DNA of 64,000 bases. It comes from an uncultured Clostridia bacterium (GTDB taxonomy: Bacteria; Bacillota; Clostridia; Christensenellales; UBA3700). The translations under genes and the position numbers were made by a program. Of the stretch, positions 38,532-46,216 are shown piece by piece (within the stretch, counting starts at the first letter, position 1; each line of letters begins with the position of its first letter). Location: assembly GCA_945872615.1 (NCBI GenBank), contig CAMBZZ010000005.1, positions 1 through 64,000 on the forward strand, read 5' to 3'. Under the pieces are notes generated by a model. It ran no database searches and was not told the DNA's origin. It saw nothing but the letters and a program-made list of their open reading frames with translations.

Positions 38532-39050
38532 TTATTTTTTTACGATTGGATTGAGTATCATAGCTACGGTGCGACCTTCGAGCACGGGTCTTTTTTCCAT
38601 AGTAGATACGTCTTTGAGAAGGTCGAAGAAGTCGTCCATTACTCCGACTGCCAATTCCGGACGGGTGATAAGTCTGCCCTTGAGCCTTATCGAAGCCCTA
38701 ACCCTATCGCCACTCTCCAAAAACTTGCGTGCGCTCTTGGCTTTGGTGTTGAGGTCTCCCACGTCGATAGAAGCCGACAACCAAACTTCTTTGAGTTCTA
38801 CGATTTTTTCTTTTTGGGTTTTGCGATTTTCCTTCTCTCGCTTGGTGGTCTCGTATTTGTATTTGCCGTAATCCATCAGTTTGCAAACGGGTGGCTTGGC
38901 GGTCGGTGATATTAATACCAAATCGAGATTTTGCTCATCTGCGATATTGTTGGCTTCAAAACTCGACATAATGCCGATTTGTTCTCCGTCAGCACCGAGA
39001 AGTCTGACTTCCTTTTCTCTGATTTGATTGTTAATCAATAATTCTTTGAT
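38532..39050 (-). CDS. infC: Translation initiation factor IF-3, predicted AUC start
   Basis: 172 aa. N-terminal domain from KELLINNQIREKEVRLL, linker, and C-terminal domain (KEVWLSASIDVGD..., MILNPIVKK end). The best GGAGG (39059-39063) lies 8 nt upstream of an in-frame ATC at 39048-39050. The only upstream ATG would place this GGAGG inside the coding region and lacks a ribosome-binding site. infC is known for rare start codons that IF-3 discriminates against, giving autocontrol. So an AUC start is likely; an upstream ATG start would add nine residues. Confidence 0.9.
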   Translation of the reverse strand: MKELLINNQIREKEVRLLGADGEQIGIMSSFEANNIADEQNLDLVLISPTAKPPVCKLMDYGKYKYETTKREKENRKTQKEKIVELKEVWLSASIDVGDLNTKAKSARKFLESGDRVRASIRLKGRLITRPELAVGVMDDFFDLLKDVSTMEKRPVLEGRTVAMILNPIVKK

Positions 39051-39194
39051 AAGAATTTCCTCCCTGCCCTTTGGCAATAAAATACGGGTGACAAAAACAA
39101 TCTGTCACCCGAAAAATACCTTCGAATTATTAACCGTAGCCAACCGTTGTCGCTAGGTGAGTACCAGACTGCTTTGTTTTCCTCGTATATCTTA
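39051..39194 (-). promoter_or_regulatory. infC leader with terminator-like hairpin (L20-leader type position)
   Basis: A leader of about 130 nt precedes infC. It holds a 9-bp hairpin (CGGGTGACA / TGTCACCCG, 39085-39111) followed on the minus strand by TATTTTATT, which fits an attenuator. In Bacillus this operon is controlled by an L20-binding leader that causes premature termination. The position fits, but the L20-binding fold itself was not verified. Confidence 0.5.
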
Positions 39195-39217
39195 CCAAAG
39201 CCCAAGCAATCTGTCAA
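39189..39217 (-). promoter_or_regulatory. Promoter of infC-rpmI-rplT
   Basis: TTGACA (39212-39217), 17-nt spacer, TAAGAT (39189-39194) on the minus strand. Confidence 0.7.
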
Positions 39218-39235
39218 CTATTTTTTATAGGTATT

Positions 39236-41173
39236 TTAGTCCAATCTTTTGTCGGCTACTTCTTTGAGAACTCTCGCGGTAAATTCCTCGAGTTTCATCT
39301 TGCCGAGGTCGCCCTCGCCTCTTCTTCTCACGGCTACCACGCCCTCTTCGGCTTCTTTGTCGCCGATGATGAGCATGTAAGGTATCTTCTCCATTTGTGC
39401 AGCCCTTATCTTGTAACCCACCGTTTCGCTTCTCGCGTCGACTTCCGTCCTTATTCCCATTGCTCTAAGTTGATTAGCAATATTTTCGGACAGCTCTTTG
39501 GTGCGGTCTGTGAGGCACAATACCTTAACTTGCGTAGGGGCAACCCACAACGGGAATGCGCCCGCAAACTTCTCTATCATCAAGGCGATAGTTCTTTCGT
39601 AGCAACCAATCGAAGTACGGTGAATGATATAAGGTCTTTGCTTTTCGCCGTTCTCGTCAATGTAGGACATGTCGAAGTTTTCGGCAAGGAACATATCCAC
39701 TTGCACGGTAATGATAGTGTCCTCTTTGCCATGCACGTTTTTGATTTGAATGTCGAGTTTCGGACCGTAGAAAGCCGCCTCGCCGATAGCCTCGGTATAA
39801 TCCAAGCCGATATGGTCGAGAATTTGGCGCATAGTGTTCTCCGCCTCTTCCCACTTCTCGGGGTCGTTGATATACTTGTCGGTATCGTTAGGGTCCCACC
39901 TACTAAATCTATAAGTCACGTCGTCCTTGAGTCCCGTGCAAGCGAGCATATAGTTGATGAGGTCGATAGCGCCCATAAACTCTTGTTCGAGTTGCGACGG
40001 CGTACAAATAATGTGACCTTCGCTTATCGTAAATTGTCTTACTCTTATAAGACCGTGCATTTCTCCGCTGGCTTCGTTACGGAAGAGCGTGGAGGTTTCA
40101 CCGTATCTTATCGGTAAATCTCTATACGACTTGAGCCCGTTGTTGTAGATGGTATATTGGAAAGGACAAGTCATAGGTCTGAGAGCAAAGACTTCGTCAT
40201 CCTTCTTTTCGTCGCCGATGACGAACATACCGTCTAGATAGTGGTCCCAATGCCCCGAAATCTTGTATAGGTTGGACTTAGCCATAAAAGGCGTCTTGGT
40301 GCGCACGTATCCTCTGCGCTCCTCTTCGTCCTCTACGAAGCGAACGAGGGTCTGCATAAGTTTTGCGCCCTTAGGCATCAACAAAGGCAAGCCTTGACCG
40401 ATGTTTTCGTCGGTCATAAATATACCCATCTCTCTACCGAGCTTGTTATGATCACGCTTCTTGGCTTCTTCGAGTGCGGTGAGATAATCCGTCAAGTCGC
40501 TCTTTTTGTCAAAGCAAGTGCCGTACACACGCGAGAGCATCTTGTTGTGCTCGTTGCCACGCCAATATGCACCCGTGAGCGAAGTGAGCTTGAAGGCTTT
40601 GATATAGCCGGTGCTAGGAAGGTGAGGTCCCGCACACAAGTCCACGAAGTCGCCTTGCTTGTAGAAAGATATTACGGCGTCCTTAGGCAAGTCGTTGATG
40701 AGCTCTACCTTGTAATCCTCGCCGTACTCTTTCATAAGTTTGATTGCTTCGGCTCTAGGAAGCTCGAAACGCTCGAGCGGATAGTTGGCTTTGATAATCT
40801 TTTTCATCTCGTCCTCAACCTTGCCGAGTTCTTCCATAGTGATAGCCGTCTTAAAGTCGAAGTCGTAATAAAAGCCGTTGTCGATAGCCGGTCCGATAGC
40901 CAATTTGACGGTCGGATAAATACTTTTCATAGCTTGTGCAAGCACGTGCGAACATGTATGTCTATAGATTTTGCGTCCCTCTTCGTCCTTAAAGGTGAGG
41001 AGCTCGAGCGTGCAGTCCTTGTCTACTACCGCGTTCATTTCTACGACTTTGCCGTCGATTTTTGCGCCAAGAGCAACTCTTGCCAAGCCCTCGGATATAT
41101 CCAAGGCAATATCCATCACCTTGATACCGTCGGGGTACTGTTTTTTGCTACCGTCTTTGAGTGTGATAATCAT
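39236..41173 (-). CDS. thrS: Threonyl-tRNA synthetase
   Basis: 645-aa class II synthetase. TGS domain (1-62), editing domain with RHTCSHVLAQA and the C-terminal CAGPH motif, catalytic core with motif 2 FRNEASGEMHGLIRVRQF and motif 3 ending RTSIGCYERT, then an anticodon-binding domain. I chose the ATG at 41173, which has AAGGAG upstream and gives the normal MIITLKDGS start. The frame upstream runs into the T-box terminator. Regulated by a T-box riboswitch. Confidence 0.98.
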   Translation of the reverse strand: MIITLKDGSKKQYPDGIKVMDIALDISEGLARVALGAKIDGKVVEMNAVVDKDCTLELLTFKDEEGRKIYRHTCSHVLAQAMKSIYPTVKLAIGPAIDNGFYYDFDFKTAITMEELGKVEDEMKKIIKANYPLERFELPRAEAIKLMKEYGEDYKVELINDLPKDAVISFYKQGDFVDLCAGPHLPSTGYIKAFKLTSLTGAYWRGNEHNKMLSRVYGTCFDKKSDLTDYLTALEEAKKRDHNKLGREMGIFMTDENIGQGLPLLMPKGAKLMQTLVRFVEDEEERRGYVRTKTPFMAKSNLYKISGHWDHYLDGMFVIGDEKKDDEVFALRPMTCPFQYTIYNNGLKSYRDLPIRYGETSTLFRNEASGEMHGLIRVRQFTISEGHIICTPSQLEQEFMGAIDLINYMLACTGLKDDVTYRFSRWDPNDTDKYINDPEKWEEAENTMRQILDHIGLDYTEAIGEAAFYGPKLDIQIKNVHGKEDTIITVQVDMFLAENFDMSYIDENGEKQRPYIIHRTSIGCYERTIALMIEKFAGAFPLWVAPTQVKVLCLTDRTKELSENIANQLRAMGIRTEVDARSETVGYKIRAAQMEKIPYMLIIGDKEAEEGVVAVRRRGEGDLGKMKLEEFTARVLKEVADKRLD

Positions 41174-41194
41174 ATTTTTCTCCTTTTCGTCAAT

Positions 41195-41427
41195 AAAAAA
41201 GTCCTTATACTCCGTAGAATATAAGGACGACAATTATCGCGGTTCCACCTTATTTGCAACCTAAGTTGCCACTTAATTTCGTTGATTCGCCCAACGTAGC
41301 GTGCTTACAAAAGGTGGTATAAGTATTGGCGTTGTGCGTCATCTCAGCTCCCGACGCTCTCTGTATCAACGTAGACAACCTTACTTGTCCTTTTGCCCGA
41401 CCTAAGTCACAGCAATTTCGTAACGAT
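41195..41427 (-). promoter_or_regulatory. T-box leader of thrS
   Basis: Senses uncharged tRNA-Thr. On the minus strand the T-box core AAGGTGGAACCGCG is at 41238-41251. It is followed by a 12-bp terminator stem (GTCCTTATATTC... 41201-41228) and TTTTTT (41195-41200). The core can pair with part of the upstream sequence as antiterminator. Stem I shows the AGAGAGC and GGGAGCTGAGA segments. Two adjacent ACC triplets at 41313-41318 are the likely specifier region (Thr codon), which I infer from the fold position only. Confidence 0.92.
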
Positions 41428-41456
41428 ATTATAGTACAAGGATTTTGCTTTGTCAA
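41428..41456 (-). promoter_or_regulatory. Promoter of thrS
   Basis: Perfect consensus on the minus strand: TTGACA (41451-41456), 17 nt, TATAAT (41428-41433). It begins 6 bp after the stop codon of the YtxC-like gene. Confidence 0.9.
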
Positions 41457-41462
41457 CGATTT

Positions 41463-42185
41463 TTATAAAAACTTGACCTTGACTATCCCCACCAATTTTT
41501 CTACCAGCGACGGCGTGACTTCACTTCTCTCTACCGACACTTGCTCCACTCTATTGTATATCAATGTCGCCACTATATCGTCCGAGGGGTCGTCGAAAAT
41601 ATGCACGTCGTCTATATTTAATCCGCTTGCTCCGTCGACTAAACGCAAGGCGGGTTTGGTGGCTAGATATGCGTTTTTGCACCTAATTCTATTGCCCTTG
41701 CCAAGGTAGGCGACTATCTGATAAACGTCCTTCTTCTTGGGGTTGTAGGAGAGCAATTCTATACTCATCATACTTAGTTCCGACCAATCGAATTGCAGCC
41801 CTTCCATTCTAAAATCAAATATTCCGTCGAGGTTGTAAGTCTTGCTGCGGTGCAAAATTTCTGCCAGCTTTTTGCGCTCGTACTCTCTATTGTAAAATAC
41901 GAGGGCACTCGCGAGCGCCTTGTCTTGCGGCAAGTCTTGCTCAAAAGCGCATTCTTCGACTATATATTGATATTTATAATTGTTGAGCAAAATGCCTATG
42001 ATTATTTCTTCTACTCTTCCTCTCACTATAGGCGACTTGTCGTCGTCGCAAGCAAGAGCAAAAATACTATAGCCTATGCTTTCAGCCCTTGCGTAGGCTA
42101 GGTCGGGCAGTCTCGTAAATTTATTTTCCAATAAATCTGCGATTTTGTCTCTTTTGCGGGATAGATACACTTCTGTTTGCCACAT
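41463..42185 (-). CDS. YtxC-like protein (putative sporulation protein)
   Basis: 240 aa, no signal peptide or transmembrane segment, mixed alpha/beta. No catalytic motif was recognised. It lies immediately upstream of thrS, where B. subtilis and Clostridia carry ytxC, a gene restricted to spore formers. The region with NKFTRLPDLAYARA and YVEEIIIGILLNNYKYQYIV-like helices is compatible with that family but is weak evidence. The protein is shorter than usual YtxC (about 280). It starts at ATG 6 nt after TACAAT with no Shine-Dalgarno. If not YtxC, it is a hypothetical protein. Confidence 0.5.
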   Translation of the reverse strand: MWQTEVYLSRKRDKIADLLENKFTRLPDLAYARAESIGYSIFALACDDDKSPIVRGRVEEIIIGILLNNYKYQYIVEECAFEQDLPQDKALASALVFYNREYERKKLAEILHRSKTYNLDGIFDFRMEGLQFDWSELSMMSIELLSYNPKKKDVYQIVAYLGKGNRIRCKNAYLATKPALRLVDGASGLNIDDVHIFDDPSDDIVATLIYNRVEQVSVERSEVTPSLVEKLVGIVKVKFL

Positions 42186-42191
42186 ATAGAT

Positions 42192-42197
42192 ATTGTA
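42192..42197 (-). promoter_or_regulatory. Predicted -10 of the YtxC-like gene
   Basis: TACAAT on the minus strand is separated by exactly 6 nt (ATCTAT) from the ATG. No good -35 was seen. Same geometry as the other leaderless candidates. Confidence 0.4.
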
Positions 42198-42304
42198 TGC
42201 AAGGCAGTATCAATAATTCAGCGCTACAGGCGATATATTTGCATCTAGCGCTTATCTTGTCGTTTTCTCCTCAAAGCAACCTATCGCGTAAAAAAATCGG
42301 CTAA

Positions 42305-42952
42305 CTAATCGCGTTTGTTCTTGGCTATATCTCTTATATCCCAACCCAAAACGAAAGAACAAAATCTATTGTCTTGACGTTTTTCCAATAATTTGAAGAT
42401 AAGACCGGCAATCAAATAAGCGACGGCTCCCGACACGATACCTACTATTATGCCCGCCAATGCGTCGCTGGCGTAATGCGCGATGAGATACACTCTCGCC
42501 ATAGCCATGACAATCACGCCTATATAGCCCACCCAGCTCCACTTTTTGTTACAACACAGCAGCATTGCCGTCGCCCAAGCGGCTACAGCAGTCACGTGTC
42601 CCGACGGAAAAGAAAATCCGTCTTCGGCAGGGCTTCCCACCGCTTGCCAAAACGCCGCATAGGTCGGGTCGGTCATAGGACGCGGACGAGCTATGAGGTC
42701 TTTGAGAATGACGCTGGTAATAAGCGCACCGCACGCCACCGCGCCGAATAGGCATACGCCGAACTTGCGCGTAGGCTTAAATAACGTCAATATGATTGCC
42801 GCCACGAAGAATATAATTCCCTTTTCGCCAAGCAGCGTCACAAGTTTGAAAAAAGGCGTAAAAAATCCTCCCGCCGACTCGGCAAGCGAGTGCATCGCAT
42901 CGAAAATCGCTCCGTCATAGGTAGCGAAAACGTCGTTTAGCCATTCAGCCAT
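42305..42952 (-). CDS. PAP2-family membrane phosphatase
   Basis: 215 aa, five or six transmembrane helices. The three lipid-phosphatase motifs are intact: KDLIARPRP, SFPSGH and ARVYLIAHYASD. The substrate is probably undecaprenyl pyrophosphate or a phosphatidate-type lipid; the sequence alone does not tell which. GGAGGAAT precedes the ATG. Directly downstream of, and likely cotranscribed with, the MscS gene. Confidence 0.92.
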   Translation of the reverse strand: MAEWLNDVFATYDGAIFDAMHSLAESAGGFFTPFFKLVTLLGEKGIIFFVAAIILTLFKPTRKFGVCLFGAVACGALITSVILKDLIARPRPMTDPTYAAFWQAVGSPAEDGFSFPSGHVTAVAAWATAMLLCCNKKWSWVGYIGVIVMAMARVYLIAHYASDALAGIIVGIVSGAVAYLIAGLIFKLLEKRQDNRFCSFVLGWDIRDIAKNKRD

Positions 42953-42968
42953 CTTATTCCTCCGTAGA

Positions 42969-43919
42969 TTAGTCGTTAGACTTAGGTTGGTTTATCACCA
43001 CTTGAGGGAACGGTATATTAATATCGTTGTCGTCGAAGACTAGTTTGATTTCTCTATTCATATCGCGTTGCACTTGGAAGACGTCTTCTTCTTTGCACTT
43101 GGCAATGAGCAAAAGGTTGACGCTCGACTCGCCTAGCGCGCTGACGCCCTTATAGTAAGGACCTTCGATGATAGCGGGGATATTGTTTTTGATTGTATCG
43201 AGGTTGTTTTTGATGACCTCTTCCACCTTAGGTATCGAAGCGCCGTACTCTATGGCGACTTCGCATTTTGCTACGGAAATCTCTTGCGTTTGGTTGATGA
43301 TAGAGGTGATTTGACTGTTGTTGACGATGTTGACGTTGCCGCCCGCGTCGACTATTTTCGTCGTGCGAATGCCCACCTCTTGCACGGTACCGCGCCAACC
43401 GTTGATTACGACTATGTCGCCCACTTCGAACTCACCCTCAAAGACGATAAACATGCCCGCAACTATGTCGGACACCAGGCTCTGCGCACCGAGACCTATG
43501 ACGAGGGTCAATATTCCCGCGCCGGCAAGGAGTGTCGCCGTATTGACGCCCCATGCGCCGAGCACAAGCATAAGGGTCACGAGTGCAATAAGCCACTTGA
43601 GGAAGTTGACGAGCAACTTGTGTATCGTGATAGCCCTCTTGGTGTCGGCGAAACTCTTACGCATAATGTATTTGATTAGCCAATACACCACTATAGCAAA
43701 CGCGATTATCTGTACGCTCTTTATCATAGCGGGTATTTTGTTAAACACCTTGTTGACAAAGTCGTTGCCGCTTATCGCTTGATTAAACACGGAATCTTCG
43801 CCGAAAAGTTGGTTGGAGAACACTCCCATCAATACGGTAAGCGTCAGAGCAAGCACCAAAACGAGAATTTGAATCGTTCTTTTGGTGAGTTTTTTCATAG
43901 GTCTTTTTATTTTTTTCAT
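42969..43919 (-). CDS. Small-conductance mechanosensitive channel (MscS family)
   Basis: 316 aa. Three N-terminal helices; the third, pore-lining one is Gly/Ala-rich (LLAGAGILTLVIGLGAQSLVSDIVAG, about residues 130-155, quoted in part). The following beta domain starts VGDIVVINGWRGTV, then an alpha/beta cytoplasmic domain. Releases solutes on osmotic downshock. Basic N-terminus without signal. Confidence 0.93.
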   Translation of the reverse strand: MKKIKRPMKKLTKRTIQILVLVLALTLTVLMGVFSNQLFGEDSVFNQAISGNDFVNKVFNKIPAMIKSVQIIAFAIVVYWLIKYIMRKSFADTKRAITIHKLLVNFLKWLIALVTLMLVLGAWGVNTATLLAGAGILTLVIGLGAQSLVSDIVAGMFIVFEGEFEVGDIVVINGWRGTVQEVGIRTTKIVDAGGNVNIVNNSQITSIINQTQEISVAKCEVAIEYGASIPKVEEVIKNNLDTIKNNIPAIIEGPYYKGVSALGESSVNLLLIAKCKEEDVFQVQRDMNREIKLVFDDNDINIPFPQVVINQPKSND

Positions 43920-43928
43920 AATATTTCC

Positions 43929-44405
43929 TTACTTTCGTTTTGTTTTTATTTTTTGTTTGGTCAAGAGTTTTTGGGAGGCTCCGTCGCCCATATACACGGC
44001 AACGGTATATTCCATACCTTCTTTTAGATTGTCGAAGCTTCCGCTATTCTCTCCGCCCTCTATAGTAGTTTTGCGATGAGTAAAATCGTTGTACGCTTCC
44101 ACGGTCAAGTCGTTTGCATCTCCCTCGACGTTGACGACCCATTCTATTTGGGTATCGGTAGAATTGAGAGAAGCAATATAAGCCTCCACCTCGGCATCGG
44201 AAGAGGTGGCTACTCCGCCGCCAATCAACAGCGCCGAAATGGCTAGCAGCGTGCTTGTTGCTATCGTGCCGCTCTTCTTAATCGCCCTATATCTGCCGTT
44301 ATCGTTAAATTCGACGGGTTCGGGAGTTGTAGTCGGAGCGTTATATTCTTCTTTTGGGACTTCGACGGGTTTGACCGTCGTGTCGATTTCGTTAAACTCT
44401 TGCAT
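43929..44405 (-). CDS. Single-pass membrane protein of unknown function
   Basis: 158 aa. An acidic/Pro-Thr-rich N-terminal segment (1-40), one transmembrane helix (about 47-68), then a C-terminal beta-rich domain (about 80-150) with WVVNVEGDANDLTVEAYNDF and GMEYTVAVYMG segments that look fibronectin III-like. The N-terminus would be cytoplasmic. It precedes the MscS gene by only 9 bp, so cotranscription is likely. No family recognised. No Shine-Dalgarno; a TTGTAA-16-TATAAT promoter lies about 45 nt upstream. Confidence 0.7.
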   Translation of the reverse strand: MQEFNEIDTTVKPVEVPKEEYNAPTTTPEPVEFNDNGRYRAIKKSGTIATSTLLAISALLIGGGVATSSDAEVEAYIASLNSTDTQIEWVVNVEGDANDLTVEAYNDFTHRKTTIEGGENSGSFDNLKEGMEYTVAVYMGDGASQKLLTKQKIKTKRK

Positions 44406-44515
44406 ATCGGTCGTTAGATAATTTTTCTCGCTAAGTCTTTTTGATTATTATATCACACGTTACGCTTTTTACAATCGATTTTACGTTATCTACCCAAGAC
44501 GCAATCTTCTCTAGC

Positions 44516-44541
44516 AAAAAAAAGGCGGACAATCGTCCGCC
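44516..44541 (-). terminator. Terminator of the RsgI-like lipoprotein gene
   Basis: A perfect 7-bp stem (GGCGGAC / GTCCGCC, 44524-44541) with a four-base loop is followed by eight T on the minus strand. Confidence 0.92.
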
Positions 44542-44562
44542 CCTTCTAATTAGATTGTTCTA

Positions 44563-45999
44563 TTAAGCCATTGCGGCTTTTCTCTCTTGTTGCTTGGCTT
44601 GTAGATAAGCTATAGCCTCGTCTTTCGCTTGTTCTATCTTAGCGTTAAAGTCGGCTTGCGCTTGGTCTATCGTCGCTTTTGCGTCCGTTTGAGCATTAGC
44701 AATCTCGGCTTTTTCTTCATCTGTCAGGTTGCCGTCCATTGCGATTTTCGTGTCATCTTTTGCCTTGATTACGTCGGCAAGCAAAGCTTTGTAGCTATCT
44801 ACGTCCGTCAACTTGTTGACGTCAATGCCCTCAATCCAATCTCCGAGTTTTTCCACGGCTACTTTGAGATTGCCGTATGCCGAAGCGTCGTCTTCCATCA
44901 TAGCTTGCTCGGCTTGCTCTTCCGCCGCACTCAAGCCCGCTTTGATTTGCTCGAGCTTGGCGAGCACTACTTGTTTATCGGCTTCGGAGGCATTTTTGAC
45001 TAGTTTGTCACAGTATGCGTCAATGCTCTCCACCGTCACTTTACCGTCTTGATTTTGCAGCTCTTCTACTTCTACGCCCAAAATCGTGGCAATATCGCTC
45101 GCAACCGTTGCGCTTACTTCGAGTTCTCCGATTTGCTCGGCTATATAGATTGCGCCTTGCAAGGCATATTGCGCCGTGGTAAGCCCTAAGAGTTTCGTAC
45201 CCATCCAAGTAGCATTTGCCGCCGCGCTTACCTTATCAAGTCCGCTTGCCTTAGCCGTCATCATTTCGATATATTTGGCGTTGAAAATGCCAAAGTTTGC
45301 CGTATCTTTAGCAAGATCGAATGCTACGCTCGCAGAATCATATACCGCTTGATAAGCCGCAGTCGCATAGACGGATATTCTGTTCTCCCCGCTCTCGCAT
45401 ATCTCAATCAATTCACCGTTGTCCATAGACACGGCAGTCTCCAGGTCCAAAGACGCGTCGTACGCGCACGCGCCTAGTGCCAAGGCGAATTTAGATGCGG
45501 TAACGCCCGCATAATTTGGGTTGTTTTGTTTGAATTCCTCCCACTTTCTCGCTACCGAGAAAGGAATATCGGTACTTATATTCAGAGAAATGTCAGTCTT
45601 GACGTTGCCTATGGCGGCGGTAACCTTGGTCTCGATACTGTTCTCTAAGGTCGTCGTTTCTCCCGCTACGCTGACGGAGATTCCGCTGTTGTCGTCGGTG
45701 ATATAGCCGTATTCTATAGCCAAATCGACTATTTTAGTCGTGGCACTTTCAACGCTAGCGTTGATAAGTCCCTCTTCTCCGCACAACATTATTTGAGCGT
45801 CCTCGTTCTTTGCCGCAATGCTAACTACCCTGTCTTCGCTGTCGACAACCATCTCTATAGAGGGATTGATATTCAGCGATACCAAAGCCTTGTCGGTCTC
45901 TTGAGGCAAAGTATTATTATTGTTGCAACCCACGAAAGCTATCGTTGAGCATACCGTTATAATTGCAACTACCAATGCCAAAAATCTAAATCTTTTCAT
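44563..45999 (-). CDS. Lipoprotein with RsgI-like domain and helical C-terminus
   Basis: 478 aa. Signal peptide with lipobox AFVGC (lipidated Cys25). Residues about 40-150 resemble the RsgI middle domain: SLNINPSIEM, then DRVVSIAAKNEDAQIML and a VESATTKIVDLAIEYGYI helix. In Clostridium RsgI proteins this extracytoplasmic segment sits behind an anti-sigma-I domain and a transmembrane helix. Here there is no anti-sigma domain, no helix and no sigI neighbour. The rest is Ala/Glu-rich helical, with DUF-like repeats of unknown role (about 215-478). GGAGG precedes the ATG at 45999. Confidence 0.75.
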   Translation of the reverse strand: MKRFRFLALVVAIITVCSTIAFVGCNNNNTLPQETDKALVSLNINPSIEMVVDSEDRVVSIAAKNEDAQIMLCGEEGLINASVESATTKIVDLAIEYGYITDDNSGISVSVAGETTTLENSIETKVTAAIGNVKTDISLNISTDIPFSVARKWEEFKQNNPNYAGVTASKFALALGACAYDASLDLETAVSMDNGELIEICESGENRISVYATAAYQAVYDSASVAFDLAKDTANFGIFNAKYIEMMTAKASGLDKVSAAANATWMGTKLLGLTTAQYALQGAIYIAEQIGELEVSATVASDIATILGVEVEELQNQDGKVTVESIDAYCDKLVKNASEADKQVVLAKLEQIKAGLSAAEEQAEQAMMEDDASAYGNLKVAVEKLGDWIEGIDVNKLTDVDSYKALLADVIKAKDDTKIAMDGNLTDEEKAEIANAQTDAKATIDQAQADFNAKIEQAKDEAIAYLQAKQQERKAAMA

Positions 46000-46146
46000 G
46001 TTTACCTCCTTTGGCAATATTATATCGTCTTCACCAATAATGTAGCACCAAACCCAAAAAATGTAAATATAATCGAGCACAAATTTCAAATTTTGTTCAA
46101 ATTTTACATTGCTTCAATCGTTATATGGCAATACAATCTAATAGGC

Positions 46147-46213
46147 TAAAAAAGAACGCGCCAATTAGATTAGCACGTTCTATTTTAGTATTTTGACAGA
46201 TATTACTGTCAAA
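46147..46213 (-). terminator. Two tandem hairpins after the SPFH gene
   Basis: Next to the stop codon is a TTTGACAG / CTGTCAAA hairpin (about 46192-46213). Beyond it is a 9-bp stem (AGAACGCGC / GCACGTTCT, 46153-46181) followed on the minus strand by TTTTTTAGCC. The second looks like a standard terminator; the first may be a stability element. Confidence 0.75.
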
Positions 46214-46216
46214 AAA

